From assembly GCA_036497285.1 (NCBI GenBank), contig DASXJR010000121.1, positions 12,088 through 76,087 on the forward strand: a DNA stretch of 64,000 bases, written 5' to 3'. Below the pieces are notes generated by a model. The model did no database searches. It saw only the letters and a program-made list of their open reading frames with translations, and was not told where the DNA came from. Source of the stretch: RYN-133 sp036497285. GTDB taxonomy: Bacteria; Actinomycetota; Actinomycetes; Mycobacteriales; Jatrophihabitantaceae. Shown here one piece after another: positions 46,460 through 54,803 of this stretch (within the stretch, counting starts at the first letter, position 1; each line of letters opens with the position of its first letter). The position numbers and the translations under genes were made by a program.

Positions 46460-46900
46460 TCAGGCTAGTTGGGCCGGCGTGGCCCGGGCTTCTCGATTCC
46501 TGACCGGTCTGGTGGCTTGTTTGACCATGCACGAGGGGATGTCGACGCTCGACTGCGTCGCCTGCTCCCGGTAGACGCTGGGCGGCACACCGACCAGCTC
46601 GGTGAACCGCGTACTGAACGTGCCCAACGACGAGCACCCGACGGCGAAACAGACCTCGGTGACGCTCAGGTCGCCGCGGCGCAGCAGCGCCATCGCCCGC
46701 TCGATGCGCCGCGTCATCAGATACCCGTACGGCGACTCGCCGAATGCCTTCTTGAACTCGCGGCTGAGGTGTCCGGCGGACATGTGCACGCCGCGAGCCA
46801 GTGCCTCGACGTCGAGCGGTCGGGCGTACTCGCGGTCCATCCGATCTCGGACACGGCGCAGCCGTACGAGATCGTCGAGACGGTTGGCCGGAAGTGTCAT
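46460..46900 (-). CDS. AraC-family transcriptional regulator
   Basis: The 146-residue protein is essentially an AraC DNA-binding domain (DVEALARGVHMSAGHLSREF, GESPYGYLMTRRIERAM, FAVGCSSLGTFSTRFTELVG) with a short C-terminal tail and no separate ligand domain. Its ATG overlaps the WYL gene stop by 4 bp, and the VOC gene follows by 5 bp. It may control the VOC-UvrA genes. Confidence 0.9.
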   Translation of the reverse strand: MTLPANRLDDLVRLRRVRDRMDREYARPLDVEALARGVHMSAGHLSREFKKAFGESPYGYLMTRRIERAMALLRRGDLSVTEVCFAVGCSSLGTFSTRFTELVGVPPSVYREQATQSSVDIPSCMVKQATRPVRNREARATPAQLA

Positions 46901-47895
46901 CCTGCTGATATTCCCACGGATGCAGAGGGGACCGACGGGGCGGACCGGACGGCGCGGGTGAGCCGCTCGCCGAGGGCGCGCACGGTCGCCTGCAACTCGG
47001 GTCCCCCGATGACGGTGAACGGTGCCGGGATCGTCGCCAGCTGCTCGGCGTACCAGTACGGGTTGTCGGTGCTCCCGCGCAGCTCGCAGCGGGCGCCGTC
47101 GATCTCGGCGAGCCGTCCGAGGATCCGCGGTACGCACGGCGCGACCTTCTCGAACGGCGCCTCGATGAGCACCTCGGCCGAGTACGTCCACCCTTCGGCC
47201 AGATGGTCTTCGACGGTGCGGATCGCATCGAGTTCGTCGGGCCGTTCGGCGCGCTCCCCCGTCGTCGTCACATCGCTGATCCGGTCGATGCGCAGCACGC
47301 GCCGCGCGTCGACGGTGCGCGACCACCCGAGCAGGTACCACCGACCGTGCCGCACGACGACAGCCCACGGGTCCACGACCATCGACCGTTCCCGGATGCC
47401 GTAGCGAAGCCGGATCTGCTCACGGCGCTCGCAAGCCTGCGCGAGCGTTGCGGCGGCCGACGGGTCAGGCATCGCCGCGGCGTCGCTCGGGTTCTGCGCC
47501 CGCACCCGGCGCACCGCCTCGGCCGGCACCGACGCCGTGGCCGGCAGCACACGCATGATCTTGCCGAGCGCAGTGGCCGCGGGATGATCGTCATCGACGC
47601 TGCCGTGCCAGCCCTGCAGCACTGCCATCACCAGTCCGAGTGCCTCCGAGGTGGTGAAGGTCAGCGGCGGGATGCGTGCCCCGCGGCCGATCCGGTACCC
47701 GCCGTACGGCCCGCTCACCGACTCGATCGGGATCCCGGCCTCGCGCAGGATGCCGACGTAGCGGCGCGCGGCACGGTCCGAGACCCCCAGCCGGGCGGCC
47801 AGCCGCTCGCCGGTGATGCCCGGAGCGCCCTGGATCGCCTCGAGCGCGACCAACGCGCGTGCGGTGGGTCCGGCGTCCGGCATGCGATTTCCCAT
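46897..47895 (-). CDS. WYL-domain regulator with N-terminal HTH (YafY/PafC-like)
   Basis: The 332-residue protein has an N-terminal HTH_11 domain (GITGERLAARLGVSDRAARR, YVGILREAGIPIESVSG) and a WYL domain with WAVVVRHGRWYLLGWSRTVD and RRVLRIDRI. WYL proteins sense ligands or single-stranded nucleic acid and often respond to DNA damage. It heads the WYL-AraC-VOC-UvrA run, which makes a DNA-damage or drug-response link plausible. ATG 47895 gives the longest start; Met at 47883 is possible. It is divergent from the DinB-like gene. Confidence 0.9.
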   Translation of the reverse strand: MGNRMPDAGPTARALVALEAIQGAPGITGERLAARLGVSDRAARRYVGILREAGIPIESVSGPYGGYRIGRGARIPPLTFTTSEALGLVMAVLQGWHGSVDDDHPAATALGKIMRVLPATASVPAEAVRRVRAQNPSDAAAMPDPSAAATLAQACERREQIRLRYGIRERSMVVDPWAVVVRHGRWYLLGWSRTVDARRVLRIDRISDVTTTGERAERPDELDAIRTVEDHLAEGWTYSAEVLIEAPFEKVAPCVPRILGRLAEIDGARCELRGSTDNPYWYAEQLATIPAPFTVIGGPELQATVRALGERLTRAVRSAPSVPSASVGISAG

Positions 47896-47937
47896 CGAGG
47901 AAGTATTTCGTCCGCGACCCACCGTAGCGTCGCGCCC

Positions 47938-48462
47938 ATGACAGCGGAACTGATAACCGAACCGCCCGTGGCCGGCACCGAACTCGAGACCCTGCTGGGC
48001 TCGCTCGAGCGCATCCGTCGCACGTTCGCGTGGAAGTGCGCCGACCTCGACGCGAAGGCAATGACGGCGACCGTCGGCACGTCCGACCTCACCCTGGGCG
48101 GCCTGGTGCGTCATCTCACTCGCGTCGAGGACGACTCGTTCGGCTGGAAGCTGCACGACCTGCCGCGGGAGGGCAGCCCACAGGCGTGGGACGAGGACTT
48201 CGCCTGGACGGGCAACGAAGACGTCGACGCGGTCTGGGCCGGCTGGCACGCCGCAGTCGATCGCTCGCGCACGCGGGTTGCCGACGCGCTCGCCGACGGC
48301 GGGCTCGATCGTGCGCAGGGCGTCGCCTTCCCTGGCTGGGGCACGCCGAGCCTGCGTCGGATCGTCGTCGACATGATCGAGGAGTACGCGCGGCACACCG
48401 GCCACGCTGATCTGATCCGGGAGGCCATCGACGGACGGGTCGGCGAGGACGCCCCTGAATAG
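47938..48462 (+). CDS. DinB-like (DUF664) protein
   Basis: The 174-residue four-helix protein has LEWLLGSLERIRRTF-type first helix, LVRHLTRVEDDSFGWKLHD with the first histidine, and EYARHTGHADLIREAIDG with the later pair of histidines, as in metal-binding DinB/DUF664 proteins linked to thiol transfer (bacillithiol/mycothiol). ATG 47938 starts the gene; it is divergent from the WYL regulator across 42 bp. Enzymatic role not known. Confidence 0.87.
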   Translation: MTAELITEPPVAGTELETLLGSLERIRRTFAWKCADLDAKAMTATVGTSDLTLGGLVRHLTRVEDDSFGWKLHDLPREGSPQAWDEDFAWTGNEDVDAVWAGWHAAVDRSRTRVADALADGGLDRAQGVAFPGWGTPSLRRIVVDMIEEYARHTGHADLIREAIDGRVGEDAPE

Positions 48463-48502
48463 GACAGGCTTACTGAGCCCGCTGCTCGACCACCCGAGAC
48501 GA

Positions 48503-48563
48503 GGCTTGGCCCGGTAGCAGGGCGACCCGCCGCGCGCGACCCTGCTGCGAGGCCAAGACGGTC
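48503..48563. repeat. 61-bp interspersed palindromic repeat, copy A
   Basis: CTTGGCC, a 4-nt bulge and AGCAGGG pair with CCCTGCT, a 4-nt bulge and GGCCAAG, with a 17-nt loop. The whole unit is 49/61 identical to copy B at 56746-56806 read on the other strand. It lies between the DinB-like and alpha/beta hydrolase genes, which converge, and could act as a terminator. Confidence 0.8.
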
Positions 48564-48567
48564 GAAC

Positions 48568-49359
48568 TCAGTTCAGCAGGTGCTTCCTGATCGTGGCCGC
48601 GGCCTCGTCCGGGTGCTCCCACCAGTAGAGATGGCCGGCGTCCGGGAACGGATGCATCGTGGCGCCCGGGATCAGCGCGGCGATCACCTCATTGTTCGGG
48701 TAGAGCACCATTTCGTCAGCCGTCCCCGCCATCACGAGCGTGGGCGCGGTAACCGCCGGCAACCGGGTCGACGTGTCGTGGACGAAAGCGGCCTGGGCCT
48801 GCCGCAGCACCACCGGCACCGGCACCCGCGCGGCCAGCGCGACGTCGTGGAACTCGCGCCAGTGCGCCTCGTCAGCGGTCCACGCCGGCGAAAGGTTGGC
48901 CTCGAAGCCGGCGCGCAACGCGGCCTCGAGGTTGCCCGAGTTCATCGCGGTCATCATCCGCATCGGTCCGGGTGCCATCGGGTTGGTACGCGGTCCCCCG
49001 CAGTAGGTGCAACCGAGGACGAGCCGACGCACCCGCTCGGGATGGTTGAGCACCAGTTCCTGGGCGATCATGCCGCCCATCGAGATGCCGAAGACGTGCG
49101 CACTGCTCCAGCCCAGGGCGTCGAGCAACGCCGCCGCGTCATCGGCCAACTCGGCGATGGTGAACTGACCGTCGACGTCAGTGCTGTCGCCGATCCCGCG
49201 GTGGTCGTAGGCCACGACGTCGAAGTCGGGTTCGAGTTGGGCGAGGAAATCATCGCGCCACAAGCCGATGTGCCCCGCCATGCCCATGATCAGCAGCAAC
49301 GGCTCGCCGCTGCCTCGCCGGACGTAGGACAGCTTGCGGTCACCGAGATCTATGTGCAC
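48568..49359 (-). CDS. Alpha/beta hydrolase
   Basis: The 263-residue hydrolase has LLIMGMAGHIGLWRDDFL, VVAYDHRGIGDSTDVDG, the serine elbow VFGISMGGMIAQEL and the His at DAGHLYWWEHPDE. It lies 9 bp after fadA6 on the same strand, so it may belong to the steroid operon, possibly a thioesterase or ring hydrolase, but no specific step is known. Confidence 0.87.
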   Translation of the reverse strand: MHIDLGDRKLSYVRRGSGEPLLLIMGMAGHIGLWRDDFLAQLEPDFDVVAYDHRGIGDSTDVDGQFTIAELADDAAALLDALGWSSAHVFGISMGGMIAQELVLNHPERVRRLVLGCTYCGGPRTNPMAPGPMRMMTAMNSGNLEAALRAGFEANLSPAWTADEAHWREFHDVALAARVPVPVVLRQAQAAFVHDTSTRLPAVTAPTLVMAGTADEMVLYPNNEVIAALIPGATMHPFPDAGHLYWWEHPDEAAATIRKHLLN

Positions 49360-49368
49360 CCGCAGAAC

Positions 49369-50523
49369 CTACAGCCGCTCGATGATCGTGACGTTGGCCT
49401 GCCCGCCGCCCTCGCACATCGTCTGTAGTCCGTAGCGTCCGCCCGTCCGTTCGAGTTCGTTGAGCAGCGTGGCCATCAGCTTGGTGCCGGTGGCACCGAT
49501 CGGATGGCCCAGCGCGATCGCGCCGCCGTTGCGGTTCACCGTCGCCAGGTCGGCCTTGGTGTCGTGCTGCCACGCGAGCACGACGGATGCGAATGCTTCG
49601 TTGATCTCGATGACGTCGATGTCGTCAAGTGCGAGGCCGGTGCGCTCGAGTGCGTGCTGCGTCGCCCGGATCGGCGCGGTGAGCATGTAGACCGGGTCGT
49701 CGCCACGCACGGACAGGTGGTGCACGCGGGCTTGTGGAGTCAGCCCGAACCGGCGTACCGCGTTCTCGGATGCGACCAGCACCGCGCTCGCGGCGTCCGA
49801 GATCTGCGAGGACACCGCGGCGGTGATCCGTCCGCCGTCGCGCAGCGTGACGAGGGTCGCCATCTTCGCCAACGACGTGTCGGCGCGCGGGCCCTCGTCG
49901 GTGGTCATGTCGCCGAACGGCACGATCTCGTTGTCGAAGCGGCCCTGCTCGATCGCGGCGAGCGCGCGTCGGTGACTCTCGAGCGCGTACTGCTCCATCT
50001 GCTCGCGGGTGATGTCCCACTTCTGTGCGATCAGGTCAGCGGCTCGGAACTGCGACACTTCCTGGTCGCCGTAGCGCTTGTCCCATCCGATCGACCCGAC
50101 GAACGGGGTCGGGAATCCGAACTGCTCGCCGACTGCCATCGCGGATGCGATCGGGATGGCGCTCATGTTCTGTACGCCGCCGGCGATCACCAGGTCGGAC
50201 GTCCCACTCATCACTGCCTGCGCCGCGAAGTGCACCGCCTGCTGGGACGAGCCGCACTGCCGGTCGATGGTCACGCCCGGCACGTGGTCGGCGTACCCCG
50301 CGCACAACCACGAGGTACGGGCGATGTCGCCGGCCTGCGGTCCGATCGTGTCGATGCAGCCGAAGATGACGTCGTCGACCGCGTCCGGATCGGCGCCCGG
50401 GTTGCGTTCGAACAGCGCAGTGATGACGTGTGCGCCGAGATCGGCCGGATGCACCTGCGACAGCGCGCCGCGGCGGCGCCCCACCGGGGTCCGGACGGCA
50501 TCGACGAGAAAGGCTTCCGCCAC
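49369..50523 (-). CDS. fadA6: Thiolase FadA6 (steroid ring C/D degradation)
   Basis: The 384-residue thiolase has the nucleophilic Cys90 (DRQCGSSQQAVHFA), NEAFASVVLAWQ, GHPIGATGTKLM and CEGGGQANVTI. Its position next to kstR2-ipdF-fadE30 and the divergent fadD3 identifies it as FadA6, a thiolase in the breakdown of the HIP-derived C/D ring acyl-CoA. GTG 50523 has AGGAG about 7 nt upstream. Gap to kstR2 is 9 bp. Confidence 0.85.
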   Translation of the reverse strand: MAEAFLVDAVRTPVGRRRGALSQVHPADLGAHVITALFERNPGADPDAVDDVIFGCIDTIGPQAGDIARTSWLCAGYADHVPGVTIDRQCGSSQQAVHFAAQAVMSGTSDLVIAGGVQNMSAIPIASAMAVGEQFGFPTPFVGSIGWDKRYGDQEVSQFRAADLIAQKWDITREQMEQYALESHRRALAAIEQGRFDNEIVPFGDMTTDEGPRADTSLAKMATLVTLRDGGRITAAVSSQISDAASAVLVASENAVRRFGLTPQARVHHLSVRGDDPVYMLTAPIRATQHALERTGLALDDIDVIEINEAFASVVLAWQHDTKADLATVNRNGGAIALGHPIGATGTKLMATLLNELERTGGRYGLQTMCEGGGQANVTIIERL

Positions 50524-50532
50524 GCTCGGCTC

Positions 50533-51138
50533 CTACTTACGTTTGACCGGACGGCGGCGGGTGACCATGCCGTCGAGGACGATGGACAGGTACTGCGCGG
50601 CGATGTCGTCGATCGAGATCGCTCCGCCCGGCCGGTACCAGCTGACACCGACCCACACGGTGTCGCGCAGGAACCGGTAGGTGAGCTCGACGTCGAGATC
50701 AGCACGGAACGTCCCGTCGGCCACGCCGGCACGCAGCACGTCGCGCCACAAGTTGCGGAACTCGGCCAGCCGATTCCGGATGTAGCCGAAGCGTGGCTGC
50801 TCGGCGAGGTGGCGCGCCTCGGCTTGGTAGATCGCGACCGCCGAGTGGTGTTCGTCGATCGCCTCGAAAGAAGCGACAACCACCGCCTCCAGGGTGTCGC
50901 GCGGGCCGAGGCTCTTGGCGACGATCGTCTCGTACCGGTGGAACAGGTCGTCGAGAAAGCCGCGCAGGATCTCGTCGACCATCGACTCCTTGGAGTCGAA
51001 GTGGTGGTAGAGACTGCCGGACAAGATCCCCGCGGCGTCGGCGATGTCGCGGACGGTGGTGGCGCGCAGGCCGCGTTCGGCGAACAGCTCGGCGGCGATG
51101 CCGAGCAGTTCGGCGCGGCGATCGTTGGTCGTGGTCAT
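50533..51138 (-). CDS. kstR2: TetR-family repressor KstR2
   Basis: The 201-residue regulator begins with a TetR HTH whose helix AAGILSGSLYHHFDSKESMV is highly similar to mycobacterial KstR2. KstR2 represses the ring C/D genes and is released by HIP-CoA, the FadD3 product. Its start overlaps ipdF by 4 bp. The divergent palindrome at 53252-53273 is the likely binding site. Confidence 0.88.
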   Translation of the reverse strand: MTTTNDRRAELLGIAAELFAERGLRATTVRDIADAAGILSGSLYHHFDSKESMVDEILRGFLDDLFHRYETIVAKSLGPRDTLEAVVVASFEAIDEHHSAVAIYQAEARHLAEQPRFGYIRNRLAEFRNLWRDVLRAGVADGTFRADLDVELTYRFLRDTVWVGVSWYRPGGAISIDDIAAQYLSIVLDGMVTRRRPVKRK

Positions 51139-51908
51139 GGATGTTGGCTGCTCACGGAGAGGACCTCACCGGTCATGTAGGACGAGTAATCGCTGGCGAG
51201 GAACACGATGACGTTCGCGACCTCCCACGGCTCGGCGTAGCGGCCGAACGCCTCCTGGGCGGTCAGGGTCTCGAGCAGCTCGCCGCTCGTCACCTTCACC
51301 AGGTGCGGATGCATCGCAAGGCTCGGCGAGACCGCGTTCACCCGGATGTTGTGCGGCGCGGCGTCGAGCGCGGCGCACCTGGTGAGCGCCATGACGCCGG
51401 CCTTGGCCGCCGCGTAGTGCGCCTGACCCTGCTGCGCCCGCCACCCGATGACCGATGCGTTGTTCACCACCGCTCCCCCACCTCCTTGCGCCACCAGTTG
51501 CTGCAGCGCGGCCCGCGTGCAGCGGAACGTCCCGTTCAACGTCACGTCCAGGACGCGCGCCCATTCGTCGTCGGTCATGTCGAGCACGGACTTCGTGCCA
51601 CCCAGCCCGGCATTGTTGATCATCACGTCGAGCCTGCCGTACTCGGCCACGGCATGCGCAACCAGGGCCTGCACGTCGCTCTCCACGGTCACGTCGCAGT
51701 GCACCGCGGTGACCTTGCCCAGCGGACGCAGCTGGTCGAGTGTCTCCGTGAGCCGCCGCTCGTGGGTGTCGCTGATGACGACGCGCGCGCCTTCTTCGAG
51801 GCAGCGTTTCGCCGTCGCCATGCCGATGCCGGCGCCGGCGCTGGCGGTCACGACCACCGACTTTCCCTCGAGCAAAGCGTGGCCGGCCACGTACTGGGGA
51901 GCGGTCAT
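51135..51908 (-). CDS. ipdF: SDR oxidoreductase IpdF
   Basis: The 257-residue short-chain dehydrogenase has TASAGAGIGMATAK (cofactor loop), INNAGLGGTKSV and the catalytic YAAAK (AHYAAAKAG). The position between kstR2 and fadE30 matches IpdF (Rv3559c), which acts on the 5-oxo/5-hydroxy group of HIP-CoA. ATG 51908 is preferred: upstream codons fall in a direct repeat. It overlaps kstR2 by 4 bp. Confidence 0.85.
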   Translation of the reverse strand: MTAPQYVAGHALLEGKSVVVTASAGAGIGMATAKRCLEEGARVVISDTHERRLTETLDQLRPLGKVTAVHCDVTVESDVQALVAHAVAEYGRLDVMINNAGLGGTKSVLDMTDDEWARVLDVTLNGTFRCTRAALQQLVAQGGGGAVVNNASVIGWRAQQGQAHYAAAKAGVMALTRCAALDAAPHNIRVNAVSPSLAMHPHLVKVTSGELLETLTAQEAFGRYAEPWEVANVIVFLASDYSSYMTGEVLSVSSQHP

Positions 51909-51916
51909 GTCGTCGC

Positions 51917-52074
51917 CGCCTGGCGGCGCGAACGATGCCTCTGATTCGCTCCGCAAGCGTCGCTCATGCCGTCGCCTCATGGCCGCTCACTGCGTTCGGG
52001 CCGGTCGGCGCCGTCAATCGCGCCTGGCGGCGCGAACGATGCCTCTGATTCGCTCCGCAAGCGTCGCTCATGCC
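51917..52074. repeat. 54-bp direct repeat flanking the fadE30-ipdF gap
   Basis: Copies 51917-51970 and 52021-52074, identical as far as I can read, are 104 bp apart. The second copy includes the fadE30 stop codon; the first lies just before the ipdF start. The 50 bp between them are unrelated. It may reflect a duplicated intergenic repeat. Confidence 0.85.
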
Positions 52075-53237
52075 CGCGCCTCGCGCGGAAGCCCCAGCTG
52101 CCGCTCGGCGATGATGTTGCGCTGCACCTCGTCCGAGCCTCCGTAGATCGTGTCCGCCCGGCTGAACAGGAACAACCGCTGCCACGGGTCGAGCCCGCCG
52201 TCGCCCTCGACCACGGCGGCCGCGCCGCGGACCTGCATCGCGAGCTCGCCCAGGTCGCGATGCCAATGGGCCCACAGCAGCTTGGCGACGGAGGCCTCGG
52301 TTCCGCCGCTGCCGGTGTTACGCAGCGTGCGCAATGCGTGTGCCCGCATCACCTCGAGGCGCACGTGGGAATGGGTCAGCCGGTCACGCACGACGGGGTC
52401 GTCGATCGCGCCGTTGTCACGCGCCACTTGAATCAGCGCATCGAGTTCGCGGCGGAAACCGACCTGCTGTCCGAGCGTGGCCACACCGCGCTCGAAACCG
52501 AGCGTGCCCATGGCCACCCGCCAGCCGTCGCCGACCTCGCCGACGACAAGGTCGGCGGCCGTTCGCGCGTCGTCGAAGAAGATCTCGTTGAACTCCGAGG
52601 TTCCGGTGAGCTGGACGATAGGACGCACGTCGATGCCCGCCTGCTTGATCGGCACGAGGAGGTAGGAGAGGCCGCGATGCCCCTTCGCGCCGGGATCGGT
52701 TCTGGCGAGTACGAAGCACCAGTCGGCCACATGTGCCAGTGAGGTCCAGACCTTCTGGCCGGTGATCGACCACTCGTCGCCGACGCGGGTCGCGGTTGTG
52801 GACACGGCAGCGAGGTCGGAGCCGGCGCCGGGCTCGGAGTACCCCTGGCACCACAGCTCGTCGAGGTTCTTGATCCGCGGCAGGAACCGCTGCTGCTGCG
52901 CCTGCGTGCCGAAGGCGATCAGCGTCGGCCCGAGCAGCTCCTCGCCGAGGTGGTTGACCCGATGCGGTGCGTCAGCACGCGCGTACTCCTCGTGAAAGAT
53001 CACCTGCTGGGCCATCGTGGCGCCGCGGCCGCCGTGCTCCAGGGGCCAACCCAGGCACGTCCACCCCGCCGCAGCCAGGTGTTTGTCCCATCCCACCCGC
53101 GCCTCGAACGCCTCGTGCTCGCGGCCCGGACCGCCCGTTCCGCGCAGGTCGGCGAACTCACCGTTGAGGTTGTCGGCGAGCCACTCGCGAACCACGGCGC
53201 GGAACGACGCGTCGTCGTTGTGCGAGGGCCGCGTCAT
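52068..53237 (-). CDS. fadE30: Acyl-CoA dehydrogenase FadE30
   Basis: The 389-residue dehydrogenase has CQGYSEPGAGSDLAAVSTTA, ITGQKVWTSLAHVADWCFVL and the C-terminal IYGGSDEVQRNIIAER. Its place and divergent layout with fadD3 identify FadE30, which dehydrogenates the HIP-derived acyl-CoA in ring C/D breakdown. A near-perfect palindrome lies 15 nt upstream of ATG 53237. Confidence 0.87.
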   Translation of the reverse strand: MTRPSHNDDASFRAVVREWLADNLNGEFADLRGTGGPGREHEAFEARVGWDKHLAAAGWTCLGWPLEHGGRGATMAQQVIFHEEYARADAPHRVNHLGEELLGPTLIAFGTQAQQQRFLPRIKNLDELWCQGYSEPGAGSDLAAVSTTATRVGDEWSITGQKVWTSLAHVADWCFVLARTDPGAKGHRGLSYLLVPIKQAGIDVRPIVQLTGTSEFNEIFFDDARTAADLVVGEVGDGWRVAMGTLGFERGVATLGQQVGFRRELDALIQVARDNGAIDDPVVRDRLTHSHVRLEVMRAHALRTLRNTGSGGTEASVAKLLWAHWHRDLGELAMQVRGAAAVVEGDGGLDPWQRLFLFSRADTIYGGSDEVQRNIIAERQLGLPREARA

Positions 53238-53251
53238 GGCGCTAGGCTACC

Positions 53252-53273
53252 CTACCAAGCATTTGCTAGGTAG
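53252..53273. promoter_or_regulatory. Palindromic operator, likely KstR2-bound
   Basis: CTACCAAGCA-TT-TGCTAGGTAG differs from a perfect palindrome at one position pair. It sits 15 nt from both divergent starts (fadE30 and fadD3). The spacing of the CAAG/CTAG half-sites is wider than the M. tuberculosis KstR2 consensus AnCAAGnnCTTGnT, so the site may represent a lineage-specific KstR2 motif. Confidence 0.65.
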
Positions 53274-53288
53274 CTGAGGAGCCTTGTC

Positions 53289-54803
53289 GTGTCGACGATT
53301 CCGGCCGTGCTGCGACGCGCAGCGCGTGAGTTCGGTACGGCCGAGGCGGTTGTCGACGGTGACGTACGGATCACGTTCGCGGGCCTGCTCGACGAGGTGC
53401 GTACGCATGCGCAGTTCTTGATCGGACGCGGGGTACGACCGGGCGATCGGGTCGCGGTGTGGGCGCCCAACAGCTATCACTGGGTGATCGCTGCGCTCGG
53501 GGCGCACTATGCCGGTGCCACGCTCGTCCCGATCAACACGCGCTACACCGGCCACGAGGCGCTGGACATCCTGCAACGCACGCACGCTGCCGTATTGGTC
53601 GTCGTCGGGCCGTTCCTCGGCGCCGACCGGCTCGCCGAGCTGCAGTCCGTCGCGGGCGCGGACGGGCTGCCGAACCTCGCGACGATCGTCCGTATCCCCA
53701 CCGACGACTCGCCGGCCCCCACCGGCGTGGTCGACTGGCACGAACGCCGCGCGCCGAATGTCGACGTCCAGGCTGCCGCGGTGCAGGCCGACGACGTCAG
53801 CGACATCCTGTTCACGTCCGGGACGACCGGCCGCAGCAAGGGCGTGCTCAGCGCGCACCGGCAGGTGATCGACGTGGCGCGGGCGTGGGGAGCCTGCGGC
53901 GAGGTCGGCGCGGGCGACCGCTATCTGCTCGTCAACCCGTTCTTCCACAGCTTCGGCTACAAGGCAGGCATCGTCGTGTGCCTGCTCACCGGCTCGACGA
54001 TGGTGCCGATGCCGTCGTACGACGTCGACGCCGCACTGCAGCTGATCCAGGACGAGCGGATCACCGTCCTACCGGGCGCTCCGACGGTCTTTCAGATGCT
54101 GCTCGACCATCCGAAGCTTGCCGACTACGACCTGTCGTCGTTGCGTTTCGCGGTCACCGGGGCCGCGGTGGTGCCGGTCGCGTTGGTCGAGCGGATGCAG
54201 GCCGAGCTCGGCTTCGACATCGTGCTGACCGCGTTCGGCATGACCGAGGCGGTCGTCGTGACCATGTGTCGTCGCACCGATCCGCCCGAAGTCGTTGCGC
54301 ACACCTGCGGACGGGCCACCGCGAGGTTCGAGCTGCGCATCGGCGACCAGCGCGAACTGCTGGTGCGCGGCCCGAACGTGATGCTCGGCTATCTCGACGA
54401 TCCGGTGGCGACCGCTGCCGCGATCGACGCCGATGGCTGGCTGCACACCGGAGATGTCGCCGCGCTCGACGCGGACGGTTATCTAACCATCACCGACCGG
54501 CTCAAGGACATGTACATCTGCGGCGGCTTCAACGTCTACCCCGCCGAGGTGGAGCAGGCGCTGGCTCGGCTGCCCGGCGTGGCCGACGCCGCGGTGATCG
54601 GCGTTCCGGACGAGCGGCTCGGCGAGGTCGGACTGGCGCTGGTCGTCGCCGACGACGCGCTCGACCCCGCCGCGGTGATCGCCTTCTGCCGTGAGCGGCT
54701 GGCTAACTACAAAGTGCCGCGGCGGGTCGAGTTCGTCGACGCGCTACCGCGCAACCCGTCCGGCAAGGTCCTGAAGGCCCAGCTGCGTGAGGAGTACCGG
54801 TGA
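53289..54803 (+). CDS. fadD3: HIP-CoA ligase FadD3
   Basis: The 504-residue ANL ligase has LFTSGTTGRSKGVLSAH, FGMTEAVVVTM, LHTGDVAALDADGYLTITDR and the catalytic lysine at PRNPSGKVLKAQL. FadD3 activates HIP, the C/D-ring propanoate, to its CoA ester. GTG 53289 has GAGGAG 8 nt upstream. It overlaps the crotonase gene by 4 bp and starts the rightward operon. Confidence 0.9.
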   Translation: MSTIPAVLRRAAREFGTAEAVVDGDVRITFAGLLDEVRTHAQFLIGRGVRPGDRVAVWAPNSYHWVIAALGAHYAGATLVPINTRYTGHEALDILQRTHAAVLVVVGPFLGADRLAELQSVAGADGLPNLATIVRIPTDDSPAPTGVVDWHERRAPNVDVQAAAVQADDVSDILFTSGTTGRSKGVLSAHRQVIDVARAWGACGEVGAGDRYLLVNPFFHSFGYKAGIVVCLLTGSTMVPMPSYDVDAALQLIQDERITVLPGAPTVFQMLLDHPKLADYDLSSLRFAVTGAAVVPVALVERMQAELGFDIVLTAFGMTEAVVVTMCRRTDPPEVVAHTCGRATARFELRIGDQRELLVRGPNVMLGYLDDPVATAAAIDADGWLHTGDVAALDADGYLTITDRLKDMYICGGFNVYPAEVEQALARLPGVADAAVIGVPDERLGEVGLALVVADDALDPAAVIAFCRERLANYKVPRRVEFVDALPRNPSGKVLKAQLREEYR

